45,104 nucleotides of DNA from assembly GCA_918244965.1 (NCBI GenBank), contig CAKJYC010000018.1:1-45104 (forward strand), given 5' to 3'. Positions 24,027-32,710 of the stretch are shown here, piece after piece. Under the pieces are notes generated by a model that saw nothing but the letters and a program-made list of their open reading frames with translations, had not been told where the DNA came from and made no database searches. Made by a program: the position numbers and the translations under genes. How positions within the stretch are numbered: the first letter of the stretch is position 1; the number at the start of each line of letters is the position of its first letter. This DNA comes from Clostridiales bacterium. Lineage in GTDB: Bacteria > Bacillota > Clostridia > Christensenellales > CAG-138.

Positions 24027-25103
24027 GTGGAAGGATTAACCATCATCAGAACGGAGCATCCGAAGGAAAAGCCCCATAAGGGCGATAAGCTGGGGTTCGG
24101 CGTCGTTTTCACCGACCATATGATGATCATGGAGTACGACAAAGGCCGCGGCTGGCATGACGCCCGCATCGTCCCGTACGGACCGATCAGCATCAGTCCC
24201 GCGAGCACCGTCCTGCACTATGCGCAGGAGACGTTTGAGGGCATGAAGGCGTATCGCGCCGAGGACGGCCGTATCCTGCTGTTCCGGCCGGAGGAGAATT
24301 TCAAGCGGCTGAACACCTCCAACAAGCGTATGTGCATTCCGGAGCTGGACGTCGATTTCTGCGTGGAGAGCCTGAAAGAGCTTGTCATGCTCGAAAAGGA
24401 CTGGATCCCCACCGATCCCGGCGCGTCGCTGTACATCCGCCCGATGGTCATCGGCAACGAGTCGCGTCTCGGCGTCAAGGAAGCCGACAGCTACATCTAC
24501 ATGGTGCTTTTAAGCCCGTCCGGCGCGTACTATGCAAGCGGCCTGAAGCCTGTTCCGATCTACGTCGAGGAGGAATACGTCCGCGCGGTCCGCGGCGGCA
24601 CCGGCTTTGCAAAGACCGGCGGCAACTATGCGTCCTCCATGCTCGCGCAGGAGATCGCGCACGAGAAGGGCTATTCGCAGGTGCTGTGGCTCGACGGCGT
24701 CGAGAAGAAATACGTCGGCGAGGTCGGCGCAATGAACATCTTCTTCGTCATCGACGGCGAGGTGATCACGCCTGAGCTGGACGGCAGCATCCTCGCGGGC
24801 ATCACGCGCAAGTCCATGATCGAGATCTTAAGGCACGAGGGCTACAAGGTGACCGAGCGCAGGATCGCGATCCAGGAGGTCGCCGACGCGTATGACCGCG
24901 GCCATCTGAACGAGATCTTCGGCACCGGCACCGCGGCGGTCATCAGCCCGGTCGGCGAGCTCAAGTGGGGCGACAAGGTCATGAGGATCAACAACGGCGA
25001 GATCGGCCCGATCGCGGCATCCGCCTATAAGACCCTGACCGACATCCAGTGGGGCCGCATCGCCGATCCGCACGGCTGGTCCGTCGAGATCGGAAGGATA
25101 TAA
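24027..25103 (+). CDS. ilvE: Branched-chain amino acid aminotransferase
   Basis: The 358-residue fold-IV PLP enzyme moves the amino group between valine, leucine or isoleucine and 2-oxoglutarate. Visible are SPASTVLHYAQETFEGMKAY, YIRPMVIGNESRLGV, the PLP lysine Lys196 in FAKTGGNYASS, and EVGAMNIFFV. It starts with GTG at 24027 after GAAGGAGA. Its products are substrates for the neighbouring VOR-type oxidoreductase, so it may work in the catabolic direction here. Confidence 0.93.
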   Translation: MEGLTIIRTEHPKEKPHKGDKLGFGVVFTDHMMIMEYDKGRGWHDARIVPYGPISISPASTVLHYAQETFEGMKAYRAEDGRILLFRPEENFKRLNTSNKRMCIPELDVDFCVESLKELVMLEKDWIPTDPGASLYIRPMVIGNESRLGVKEADSYIYMVLLSPSGAYYASGLKPVPIYVEEEYVRAVRGGTGFAKTGGNYASSMLAQEIAHEKGYSQVLWLDGVEKKYVGEVGAMNIFFVIDGEVITPELDGSILAGITRKSMIEILRHEGYKVTERRIAIQEVADAYDRGHLNEIFGTGTAAVISPVGELKWGDKVMRINNGEIGPIAASAYKTLTDIQWGRIADPHGWSVEIGRI

Positions 25104-25293
25104 CTATGCGCCGCAAGGTGCAATTCATGCCGTCAGGCAATTCATGACCGAAGGTCAATTCACGGCGTCAGCCAATTCATGACCGAAGGTCCGTTCATTC
25201 CGTGCAGGGATGCCGGATGAATTGCGTTTCACGCATGAATTGCAGCGCGGCTGCATGAATTGTGCTTCGCACATGAATTGCGGCTGCGCCGCA
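25104..25293. repeat. Array of mini-hairpins joined by AATTCATG, inverting midway to CATGAATT
   Basis: AATTCATG or a one-base variant starts at 25122, 25139, 25157 and 25174; then its reverse complement CATGAATT (or GATGAATT) starts at 25216, 25234, 25254 and 25272. Between the joints lie small stems: GCC-GTCA-GGC, GACC-GAA-GGTC, GGC-GTCA-GCC, GACC-GAA-GGTC, then GCGT-TTC-ACGC, GCAGC-GCG-GCTGC, GTGC-TTC-GCAC and GCGGC-TGC-GCCGC. The period is 17-20 bases. The array fills the gap between ilvE and tdh. Confidence 0.85.
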
Positions 25294-25328
25294 CGGAACA
25301 GATTGATATTTCCGAAGGAGGAAACACT

Positions 25329-26372
25329 ATGATACCGAAAATGATGGATGCGATTGTCAAACCCGTTGCGGGCGTCGGTCTCGAACTGCGTCAGGTTCCC
25401 GTTCCGGAACCCGGTCCCGGAGAAGTGCTGATCAAGGTTCACAAGACGGCGATTTGCGGCACGGACGTGCATATCTATGACTGGACGCCATGGTCCGCAG
25501 AGCACGTGAAACCGCCGATGGTGATCGGTCACGAATACGTCGGCGAGATTGCCGCGCTCGGCGCGGGCGTTACCGGTCTTACCGTCGGCATGCGTGTATC
25601 CGGCGAGGGACACATCACCTGCGGTCATTGCCGCAACTGCCACACGGGAAACATCCAATGGTGCAAGAATACGATGAGCGTCGGTGTGGATCGCGACGGC
25701 GCATTCGCGGAATACGTCTGCATTCCGGAAAAGAACGTCATCATTATTGACCCGCAGCTGGACGAGGACGTCGTCGCCTTCTTCGACGCGTTCGGCAACG
25801 CCACGCACACCGCGTTGATGTTCAACCTCGTCGGCGAGGACGTGCTGATCACCGGCGCAGGTCCGATCGGCGTAATCGCCTGCGGCATCTGCAAGTATGC
25901 CGGCGCGCGCCGCGTGGTCATTACCGATATGAACGAGTACCGTCTTGATCTCGCCCGCAAGATGGGCGCAGACGCCGCGGTCAACGTTGCCAAGGAGGAT
26001 TTACAGGAAGTCATGAAGCAGCAGGGTCTCGTCGAGGGGTTCGACGTCGGTCTCGAAATGTCCGGCTCGGGCGCTGCTTTCAAGCAGCTGCTTTCTGTCA
26101 TGCGCAACGGCGGCAAGGTCTCGCTTTTGGGTCTCGGCAACGGTCCGATCTCGCTCGATATGAACCTCATCATCGGCAAGGGGCTGACGCTGCAGGGCAT
26201 TTACGGGCGTAAGATGGACAACTGGCATCAGATGTCCTACATGGTGCAGGGCGGTCTTGATCTGCATCCGGTCATCACGCACCGCTTCCACTACACCGAG
26301 TTTGAAAAAGGCTTCGAAGCCATGCATTCCGGCAATTCCGGCAAGGTCATCTTTGACTGGACGAAGAAATAA
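25329..26372 (+). CDS. tdh: L-threonine 3-dehydrogenase (zinc-dependent)
   Basis: The 347-residue medium-chain dehydrogenase has the catalytic-zinc residues in AICGTDVHIYDW and VIGHEYVGEI, the structural zinc cysteines in CGHCRNCHTGNIQWC, and the NAD motif VLITGAGPIGVIA. Together with the following kbl gene this identifies it as Tdh, which oxidises threonine to 2-amino-3-oxobutyrate. ATG at 25329 follows GAAGGAGG. The repeat array lies immediately upstream, and no clear promoter is seen between them. Confidence 0.92.
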   Translation: MIPKMMDAIVKPVAGVGLELRQVPVPEPGPGEVLIKVHKTAICGTDVHIYDWTPWSAEHVKPPMVIGHEYVGEIAALGAGVTGLTVGMRVSGEGHITCGHCRNCHTGNIQWCKNTMSVGVDRDGAFAEYVCIPEKNVIIIDPQLDEDVVAFFDAFGNATHTALMFNLVGEDVLITGAGPIGVIACGICKYAGARRVVITDMNEYRLDLARKMGADAAVNVAKEDLQEVMKQQGLVEGFDVGLEMSGSGAAFKQLLSVMRNGGKVSLLGLGNGPISLDMNLIIGKGLTLQGIYGRKMDNWHQMSYMVQGGLDLHPVITHRFHYTEFEKGFEAMHSGNSGKVIFDWTKK

Positions 26373-26387
26373 CGGAGGAAAAATACC

Positions 26388-27569
26388 ATGAAGAAAGCAT
26401 ATTCGATCTATCGGGAACAGCTTGACGCGATCCGCGAGGCGGGCACGTACAAGGACGAGCGCATCATCACCACGCCGCAGAGAAGCCGCATCGACACCAC
26501 GAAGGCCAAGGGCGTCGTCAACATGTGCGCGAACAACTATCTCGGCCTCTCCAACAACCCCGACCTGATCGCCGCGGCCAAGGCGAGCTACGACGAGTGG
26601 GGCTTCGGCCTTTCCTCCGTCCGCTTCATCTGCGGCACGCAGGGCATTCACAAGGAGCTTGAGGGACGCATTGCGAAGTTCGTGGGCATGGAGGACGCGA
26701 TCCTGTATTCCTCCTGCTTCGACGCAAACGGCGGCCTGTTCGAGACGCTGCTCGGACCGGAGGACGCGGTCATCAGCGACGAGCTGAACCACGCCTCCAT
26801 CATCGACGGCGTGCGTCTGTGCAAGGCAAAGCGTCTCCGCTATCATAACAACGACATGGACGACCTGAAGGCCAAGCTCGAAGAGGCCAGGGATTGCCGC
26901 ATCAAGCTGATCGCGACCGACGGCGTGTTCTCGATGGACGGCTATATCGCAAATCTGAAGGGCATCTGCGACCTCGCGGAGCAGTACGACGCGCTCGTCA
27001 TGGTCGACGATTCGCACGCGGTCGGCTTCATGGGCGAGCACGGCCGCGGCACCGCAGAGCATTGCGGCGTCATGGGCCGCGTCGACATCATCACCGGCAC
27101 GTTCGGTAAGGCGCTGGGCGGCGCGTCCGGCGGCTACACCGCGGCACGCAAGGAGATCATCGACCTGCTTCGGCAGCGCTCCCGTCCGTATCTGTTCAGC
27201 AATACGCTCGCGCCCGCGATCTGCGCCGCGACGATCAAGACGATCGACCTGCTGGAAGCCTCGACCGAGCTGAGAGACCGCGTCCACGCGAACGCGAACT
27301 ATTTCCGCAAGGAAATGGAAAAGCTCGGCTTCGATCTGCTGCCCGGCGAGCATCCGATCGTTCCGATCATGCTTTACGACGCGAAGGTCGCGCAGGAGTT
27401 TGCAAACCGCATGCTCGATAAGGGCGTCTACGTGACCGGCTTCTCTTATCCGGTCGTGCCGATGGGCAAGGCGCGCGTGCGCACGCAGATCTCCGCGGGC
27501 CACACCAAGGAGGACCTCGATTTCGCCGTCAAGTGCTTCGGCGAGGTCAAGAAGGAAATGGGCATCTGA
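26388..27569 (+). CDS. kbl: Glycine C-acetyltransferase (2-amino-3-ketobutyrate CoA ligase)
   Basis: The 393-residue PLP enzyme cleaves 2-amino-3-oxobutyrate with CoA into glycine and acetyl-CoA. It shows [43 protein letters not shown] and the PLP lysine Lys241 in [14 protein letters not shown]. The gene is 15 bases after tdh, the classical tdh-kbl threonine pathway pair. A strong terminator follows. Confidence 0.95.
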   Translation: MKKAYSIYREQLDAIREAGTYKDERIITTPQRSRIDTTKAKGVVNMCANNYLGLSNNPDLIAAAKASYDEWGFGLSSVRFICGTQGIHKELEGRIAKFVGMEDAILYSSCFDANGGLFETLLGPEDAVISDELNHASIIDGVRLCKAKRLRYHNNDMDDLKAKLEEARDCRIKLIATDGVFSMDGYIANLKGICDLAEQYDALVMVDDSHAVGFMGEHGRGTAEHCGVMGRVDIITGTFGKALGGASGGYTAARKEIIDLLRQRSRPYLFSNTLAPAICAATIKTIDLLEASTELRDRVHANANYFRKEMEKLGFDLLPGEHPIVPIMLYDAKVAQEFANRMLDKGVYVTGFSYPVVPMGKARVRTQISAGHTKEDLDFAVKCFGEVKKEMGI

Positions 27570-27583
27570 TACTTCGGCAATAC

Positions 27584-27616
27584 AAAAGCCCTCGCGGTAG
27601 CTCGCGAGGGCTTTTT
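27584..27616. terminator. Bidirectional terminator between kbl and degV
   Basis: AAAAGCCCTCGCG pairs with CGCGAGGGCTTTTT around a 6-base loop, giving T-runs on both strands for the convergent genes. Confidence 0.9.
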
Positions 27617-27626
27617 GATGTCGCTG

Positions 27627-28472
27627 TTATTTTCTGTAGAACAGGATGCCGATCGTGTTCGGGCCGCTGTGCGAGGAAACCGTGCAGCCTGCGGGGGTGT
27701 GCAGAATCTCGGCAAACGGCGCGTTCTTCAGGATTGTTTCCTTGACGGATTCGAAGATTTCCTCCGAAACGCCGGTGTCGGTGATGAAGATGCGGCGAAG
27801 GTCGAGCGTGTCCTTGTCCGCCAGCTTCTCGTTGACGTAGCGCACGACCGCGCGCTCCAGCGAGCAGCGGTATTTCTTGTCCACGCCCATCTTGCCGTCG
27901 CGGACCTGAATGGACGGCTTGATGTTCAGAAGGTTCGCGCCGAATGCGAGCAGCGCGTTGCAGCGGCCGCCCATCGCAAGATAGCGCAGCGTGTCGATGA
28001 TGAAGCTGGAGTCCAGCTTTTCCTTGCGTGCCTCCAAGATGTCGAAGATCTCCTTCGCGGACTTGCCCTCGTCGCGAAGCAGGCACGCGTCGAGCACCAG
28101 ATGCCCGATGCCGGACGACAGCGTGCGCGAATCGACGACGTACACGTTCTCGAACTGCTGCGCGGCCAGGCTCGCGTTCTGATAGCAGGAGGACATGTCC
28201 GAAGAAATCGTGAAATGCACGACGCCGTCATAGCCCTCGTCCTTCGCTCTTTGGAAGAGCTTCACATAATCCTCGACGTTGGCCGCCGAGGTCTTCGGGA
28301 TCGACTTGGTCTTCTGGACATAGTTGAAAATATCCTCACGCGTGACGTCGACCGCGTCGCGGTAATCCTTGTCGCCGAGACGGATGTAAAGCGGCACGAT
28401 CCAGACGTCGTATTGCTCGATAAGGGCGGGACTCAGATCGCAGGTGCTGTCGGATGAAATGCGAATGCGCAT
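27627..28472 (-). CDS. DegV family fatty-acid-binding protein
   Basis: The 281-residue protein has the DegV landmarks SSDSTCDLSPALIEQYDV at the N terminus, PKTSAANVEDYVKLF, and SRTLSSGIGHLVLDAC. DegV/FakB proteins hold a fatty acid for phosphorylation by the FakA kinase; the acid bound here is unknown. ATG at 28472 follows TTTGGAGG; the open frame upstream of it covers the promoter. It is a single-gene unit with its own promoter and terminator. Confidence 0.9.
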   Translation of the reverse strand: MRIRISSDSTCDLSPALIEQYDVWIVPLYIRLGDKDYRDAVDVTREDIFNYVQKTKSIPKTSAANVEDYVKLFQRAKDEGYDGVVHFTISSDMSSCYQNASLAAQQFENVYVVDSRTLSSGIGHLVLDACLLRDEGKSAKEIFDILEARKEKLDSSFIIDTLRYLAMGGRCNALLAFGANLLNIKPSIQVRDGKMGVDKKYRCSLERAVVRYVNEKLADKDTLDLRRIFITDTGVSEEIFESVKETILKNAPFAEILHTPAGCTVSSHSGPNTIGILFYRK

Positions 28473-28506
28473 AAAAACCTCCAAATACTGATACTTCTCT
28501 ATGATG

Positions 28507-28560
28507 ATTATGATAAAAACGCGTGCATTTGTCAAGCGCTTTCTCGGATTCGGAAAGCGC
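28507..28560 (-). promoter_or_regulatory. degV promoter with adjoining hairpin
   Basis: TTGACA (28530-28535), 17 bases, CATAAT (28507-28512) on the minus strand. Directly upstream GCGCTTTC (28536-28543) and GAAAGCGC (28553-28560) form a hairpin without T-run, which could end the preceding ECF-gene transcript weakly. Confidence 0.6.
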
Positions 28561-28585
28561 GGGCTGCCGACGGCGGGCCGGACGG

Positions 28586-29059
28586 TTACCGCGCCGCCTT
28601 GCGGATGACCCGCTTCACGGCAAGCGCAAGCAGCACGCCGATGACGGCCTGCAGAAGGTTCAGCGGCAGATCCGCCCATGCGTACGCGCCCGCAACGAAC
28701 AGCTCATAGACAAAGTATCCGAGCGGGACGATGAGCACGGAAAGAAGCGCCAGATAGCGAAGCTTTCCGGGGAGCCGCCGCCACAGAAGCGCAAACACGA
28801 GCGCGGTGCCGCCCTTGACGACGAAGGTGACCGGCGCGTACAGCGCGAAGCCGCCGATCAGGTCCGCAAGCGCCGATCCCACGCCGGCGCAGATCGCGGC
28901 GATGTCCGCAGGCAGCAGCATGGCGGCCAGAAACACGCCGACGTCGCCGAGGTTCAGATACCCCGCCGGGATCGGGACGCGCGCAAACGCGGTCAAAAGA
29001 AAGATCGCGGCAGCCAGCAGACCGCCGATCGCAAGCATTCGGATATTTCGATCGTTCAT
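28586..29059 (-). CDS. ECF transporter S component, substrate unknown
   Basis: The 157-residue membrane protein has about five hydrophobic segments and the S-component pattern AGYLNLGDVGVFLAAMLLP followed by GVGSALADLIGGFALYAP. S components bind a vitamin or metal-related solute and use a shared EcfA/T module. The sequence does not tell the substrate. It lies 7 bases after ispE and is probably cotranscribed; ATG follows GTGAGGTAACC. Confidence 0.8.
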   Translation of the reverse strand: MNDRNIRMLAIGGLLAAAIFLLTAFARVPIPAGYLNLGDVGVFLAAMLLPADIAAICAGVGSALADLIGGFALYAPVTFVVKGGTALVFALLWRRLPGKLRYLALLSVLIVPLGYFVYELFVAGAYAWADLPLNLLQAVIGVLLALAVKRVIRKAAR

Positions 29060-29066
29060 GGTTACC

Positions 29067-29888
29067 TCACAGCGAATAACAAACAGTGGAGAACGCGGCG
29101 TCGGACACGGCGGGCAGCGCGGCCTTGGCGGCGTCCTCGCTCTCGAACAGGCCGAACACGGCGGAGCCGCTGCCGGTCATCTGCGCAGCAACGGCGCCGG
29201 CGTCGACGAGCTTTTGTTTCAAAACGCCGATCTCCGGCACCAGCTCGATCGCGGCGGGCTCCAGCACGTTCTGCATCAGCGGGGCAAGGGCGTATAGGTC
29301 GCCGCGCGCAAGCGCCGACACGGCGGAAAGCGTCTGCACGCGCGGCCGGGGCAGCGGAAGCCGGGAAAACAGCTCGCGCGTCGACACGCCCTGCTGCGGC
29401 TTTGCAACGACAAACCACAGGCGCTTCCCGAGCGCAAACGGCGTCAGGATCTCGCCGACGCCCTCGCATCGCGCCGTGCCGCCGCGCAGAAGAAACGGCA
29501 CGTCCGCGCCGACCGCAAGCGCGATCTCACGAAGCGTCCGGTCGTCCGCCATGCGGTGCAGCCGCTGCAGACCCCGAAGGACCGCAGCCGCGTCCGCGCT
29601 GCCGCCGCCCATGCCCGCCTCGGCGGGAATGCGCTTTTCGCAGCGGATCTTCGCTCCGCAGCCGGTCGCCTGCTTGTACAGCGCGGCGGCCTTTGTCATC
29701 GTGTTTTCCTGCGGCAGCGTCATGCCGGTCACATGCACCTCGACCGTGCGCGACTTCTCGATCACAACGCGGTCGAACAGCGACACCGTCTGCATCACGG
29801 TGTCGAGCGCGTGATAGCCGTCCTCGCGCTTGTACAGCACGCCGAGCGTCAGATTCAGTTTGGCCAGCGCCAGTTCCTCAATGATCAT
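29067..29888 (-). CDS. ispE: 4-diphosphocytidyl-2-C-methyl-D-erythritol kinase
   Basis: The 273-residue GHMP kinase acts in the MEP pathway to isoprenoids. It has ALAKLNLTLGVLYKREDGYH, the ATP loop PAEAGMGGGSADAAAVLRGL, and AQMTGSGSAVFGLF near the C terminus. The start ATG at 29888 has no Shine-Dalgarno site; a TATACT box ends 6 bases upstream, so translation is probably from a leaderless mRNA. It is divergent from walJ. Confidence 0.94.
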   Translation of the reverse strand: MIIEELALAKLNLTLGVLYKREDGYHALDTVMQTVSLFDRVVIEKSRTVEVHVTGMTLPQENTMTKAAALYKQATGCGAKIRCEKRIPAEAGMGGGSADAAAVLRGLQRLHRMADDRTLREIALAVGADVPFLLRGGTARCEGVGEILTPFALGKRLWFVVAKPQQGVSTRELFSRLPLPRPRVQTLSAVSALARGDLYALAPLMQNVLEPAAIELVPEIGVLKQKLVDAGAVAAQMTGSGSAVFGLFESEDAAKAALPAVSDAAFSTVCYSL

Positions 29889-29894
29889 GCGAAG

Positions 29895-29923
29895 AGTATA
29901 CCACGGTTTATGGTGGAACGCAA
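29895..29923 (-). promoter_or_regulatory. Promoter giving a leaderless ispE mRNA
   Basis: TTGCGT (29918-29923), 17 bases, TATACT (29895-29900) on the minus strand; six bases then separate the -10 box from ATG. Confidence 0.65.
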
Positions 29924-29932
29924 TAAAAACCC

Positions 29933-29961
29933 TTTTCGTCCGCGCGCGGATGTGCTATACT
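29933..29961 (+). promoter_or_regulatory. Promoter giving a leaderless walJ mRNA
   Basis: TGCTATACT (29953-29961 region, -10 at 29956-29961) is an extended -10 element with a poor -35 TTTTCG at 29933; seven bases separate it from the walJ ATG. Confidence 0.55.
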
Positions 29962-29968
29962 GTCATGT

Positions 29969-30751
29969 ATGAAATTCTGTCCACTGTGCAGCGGTTCCTC
30001 CGGGAACGCAACCTATATCGAAACGGACGGCGCGCGGATCCTGATCGACGCGGGGCTTTCGTGCAAGCGCATCACGGAGCTTCTCGGACGCATCGGCGTC
30101 TCACCGGAGCAGCTTTCCGCGATCCTCATTACGCACGAGCACAACGACCATGTGCGCGGCGTGGATATCCTGTCCAAAAAGTACGACCTCAAAGTGTACG
30201 CAAACGCGGACACCTGGTCCGTGCTGAAGCCGGTGCTGAAGGACGTCGCGCCGAAGAACGTCTGCGTGTTCGAGTCCGACCGCGAATTCTATCTTGACGG
30301 CGCGCGCATTCTGCCGTTCACCGTCCCGCATGACGCGATCCACTGCGTCGGCTTCACCGTCACGGCGGGCGGCAAAAAGGTCGGCGTCTGCACGGACCTC
30401 GGCCGCGTCGATCTGCGCATCCTGTCCATCCTGTCCGGCTGCGATCTTCTGCTGTTCGAGGCGAACCACGACGTCGACATGCTGATGGCGGGCAGCTATC
30501 CGTACCTGCTCAAAAAGCGCATCCTGTCCGGCAACGGACACATGAACAACGACGACTGCGGCAAAGCGCTCGTCAAGCTGCACGAATCCGGCGTCAAAAA
30601 CGTGATCCTCGGCCATCTGAGCCGCGAGAACAACTACCCGGAGCTTGCGCTGGTCGCCGTGCGCGCCGCGCTCGAAGAGGCCGGGATCGACGACATGCAG
30701 ATCGCCGTCGCCGCGCGCGAGGAGCCGACGGGGGTGTTTGAGATCGTATGA
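29969..30751 (+). CDS. walJ: MBL-fold metallo-hydrolase WalJ/YycJ
   Basis: The 260-residue protein starts MKFCPLCSGSSGNATYIE and has the metal-binding THEHNDHVRGVD, HDAIHCVGF, GHLSRENN pattern of YycJ/WalJ. These enzymes are nucleases thought to link replication with cell-wall control, and the gene is usually near oriC as part of the walRK locus; the kinase and regulator are not in this window. There is no ribosome site before ATG. Its TGA overlaps the rlmH start in ATGA. Confidence 0.9.
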   Translation: MKFCPLCSGSSGNATYIETDGARILIDAGLSCKRITELLGRIGVSPEQLSAILITHEHNDHVRGVDILSKKYDLKVYANADTWSVLKPVLKDVAPKNVCVFESDREFYLDGARILPFTVPHDAIHCVGFTVTAGGKKVGVCTDLGRVDLRILSILSGCDLLLFEANHDVDMLMAGSYPYLLKKRILSGNGHMNNDDCGKALVKLHESGVKNVILGHLSRENNYPELALVAVRAALEEAGIDDMQIAVAAREEPTGVFEIV

Positions 30752-31224
30752 CCGTCCGGATCGTCTCTGTCGGAAAACTGAAGGAGCGCTATTTCGAGGA
30801 TGCCTGCGCCGAATTCCGGAAACGGCTTTCGCGGTTCGTGACGCTGGAGTGCGTCGAGGTTGCGGACGAAAAGGCTCCGGACTCGCTGCATCCCGCCGAC
30901 GAGGACCTTGTCCGCGAGAAGGAGGGCAGGCGGATCCTGAAGGCGATCGGGCCGAAGGATTTCGTCGTTGCGCTTGCGATCGACGGCAGGCAGATGACGT
31001 CCGAAGCGTTCGCCGCGTTCCTGGAGGAAAAGGGGACCGAGGCGCGGCCGCTGACGTTCGTGATCGGCGGGTCGCTGGGCCTGTCGCCGGAGGTGTACGC
31101 GCGCGCCGACGCAAGGCTGTCGTTTTCCAAAATGACCTTCCCGCACCGCATCGCGCGGCTGCTGCTGCTCGAACAGCTCTATCGCGGATGCAAGATCCTT
31201 GCGCACGAAACGTATCACAAATAG
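30748..31224 (+). CDS. rlmH: 23S rRNA pseudouridine-1915 N3-methyltransferase
   Basis: The 158-residue SPOUT methyltransferase has VSVGKLKERYFEDACAEF at the N terminus, FVIGGSLGLSPEV for S-adenosylmethionine binding, and SKMTFPHRIARLLLLEQLYR at the C-terminal knot. It methylates pseudouridine 1915 in helix 69. The walJ-rlmH order near the origin is conserved in Firmicutes. Confidence 0.95.
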   Translation: MTVRIVSVGKLKERYFEDACAEFRKRLSRFVTLECVEVADEKAPDSLHPADEDLVREKEGRRILKAIGPKDFVVALAIDGRQMTSEAFAAFLEEKGTEARPLTFVIGGSLGLSPEVYARADARLSFSKMTFPHRIARLLLLEQLYRGCKILAHETYHK

Positions 31225-31288
31225 ACCGCAAAGGCGTCCTTCCGACAAGCGCCGGACGCCGGAAAACATCATATGGAGGAAAAGAAGA

Positions 31289-32572
31289 ATGGAACAGAAA
31301 AACGTCTTGACTGAAGAAGAATGCGAGCGCATCTATCAGAATGCGCTGCTGCTGATCGACGGAGGGCTCTTTTCCGAGGCGTATGACGAGCTCTCCCGCA
31401 TTCCCGATTACAAGGACGCCGCGCAGAAACGGAGCGAATGCGAGAAGCGAAAGGAAACGTCACAGCTGGATACTATCTATGCGGAAGCCGACACGGCCGC
31501 GTCCAATTTCAACTTGCGCAGTCAGGAAAAGGCGATCCGCCTCTTCGGGACGATTGCAGGCTATCGGGACGCCGACGAGCGGATCGAGCAGGCGAAGCGC
31601 ACGATCGAGGAGATCAAGACAAAGGAGCGGGAGGACCGCGAGGAAGCCATCCGCGTTGCAAAGCTGGACGAGCAGAAGCGGAAGCGGCGCAACAAGCGCA
31701 TCATCCGGCTTGCGATCATCGCCGGCTGCGTCGCCGCGCTCTGCATCGTCGGCGTGATCCTGTTCAAAAAGTATGCCGTTCCGGCGATCCGATACGATCG
31801 CGCGGTCAAGCAGTATGAAGCCGGCGAGGTCGACGAGGCGTATCTTGCGCTGCACGGCATGCATTACCGGGACAGCAGCGATCTGGTCTATGATATCGCA
31901 AAGGACCGCCTGAAGGATGCCGAGGTCGGTTCCGTCGTTCTGTTCGGCGCATATCCGCAAGGACGCATCACGAACGAAAAGAAGGACCCCATTGAGTGGA
32001 TCGTGCTCGAAAAGGACGGCAGCCGACTGCTGCTGATCAGCAAGTACGCGCTGGACGCGATTCCGTACATGCGCTATGATCATTATCAAACATCGACGAT
32101 CGTATCGTGGCGGACGAGCCTGCTGCGCGAATGGCTGAACAGCGAGTTCCTGAGCATTGCGTTCGACAACGCCGAGATCCGTATGCTTCAGCGCACGATG
32201 ACATACGATGAGATGTCCGGCATGAAAATCGCGGACAGGGTATTCCTGCTGAACGTCGGCGAAGCAAGGACGTACTTCTCCACCGACGAATCCCGCAAAT
32301 GCCTTGCAACGCAATACGCGCTGGGCTACGGCGCGTATCGGAGCAGCATCGACGAGACCTGTCTGTGGTGGCTGCGCACGCCGGCAGAATACGTCGAAAT
32401 TCTGGAGGATATAAAAGAGAGTGGCGGCTATACGGGAGATCGCGCCGCTTGCGTCGGCACGTCCGGCGAGATCATTGAGGTCGGCCACGGGATTCTGAAC
32501 CGCGGCTATGCCGTGCGGCCCGTGATCTGGATCGACACGGAAGCAACCGGCGCCTTTGAACTGAATAAATGA
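31289..32572 (+). CDS. Membrane protein with DUF6273-like C-terminal domain, copy 1
   Basis: The 427-residue protein has an N-terminal helical part with TPR-like motifs (LLIDGGLFSEAYDELSRIPD, EKAIRLFGTIAGYRDADERI), a charged coiled coil, one membrane helix (about residues 144-166), a further TPR-like unit (VKQYEAGEVDEAYLALHGMH), and an extracellular domain with LLREWLNSEFLSIAFDNAE, CLWWLRTPAE and YAVRPVIWID typical of DUF6273. The function is unknown. ATG at 31289 follows GGAGGAAAAGAAG. It is one half of a tandem duplication with the gene at 32711. Confidence 0.8.
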   Translation: MEQKNVLTEEECERIYQNALLLIDGGLFSEAYDELSRIPDYKDAAQKRSECEKRKETSQLDTIYAEADTAASNFNLRSQEKAIRLFGTIAGYRDADERIEQAKRTIEEIKTKEREDREEAIRVAKLDEQKRKRRNKRIIRLAIIAGCVAALCIVGVILFKKYAVPAIRYDRAVKQYEAGEVDEAYLALHGMHYRDSSDLVYDIAKDRLKDAEVGSVVLFGAYPQGRITNEKKDPIEWIVLEKDGSRLLLISKYALDAIPYMRYDHYQTSTIVSWRTSLLREWLNSEFLSIAFDNAEIRMLQRTMTYDEMSGMKIADRVFLLNVGEARTYFSTDESRKCLATQYALGYGAYRSSIDETCLWWLRTPAEYVEILEDIKESGGYTGDRAACVGTSGEIIEVGHGILNRGYAVRPVIWIDTEATGAFELNK

Positions 32573-32601
32573 CGGCAGTCCCGGAAAAGGCCGTTGCCTG
32601 A
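32569..32601 (+). pseudogene. Fossil start of the metallopeptidase gene after copy 1
   Basis: The 10-codon reading MTAVPEKAVA then TGA overlaps the copy 1 stop in ATGA, exactly as the intact metallopeptidase gene (MTAVPEKTVT) overlaps the copy 2 stop. About 23 bases are identical and then the sequences diverge. It marks where the duplicated unit ended. Confidence 0.8.
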
Positions 32602-32710
32602 ATCAGCGGCGGCTTTTCAAAAAGCGATGCCGATATCGAACAAAAGGACGGAAGGCCGGTCCGGCACAAACCCGTGCAGGCGCCGCAGAACGGCCGAAGG
32701 AGGGAAACGG

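Noticed and set aside
25104..25293. CRISPR-like array
   Set aside because: The constant unit is only 8 bases, the spacers are self-complementary hairpins, orientation inverts midway, and no cas gene is near.
26001..27503. 500-codon minus-strand frame opposite tdh-kbl
   Set aside because: It is a shadow of two certain enzymes.
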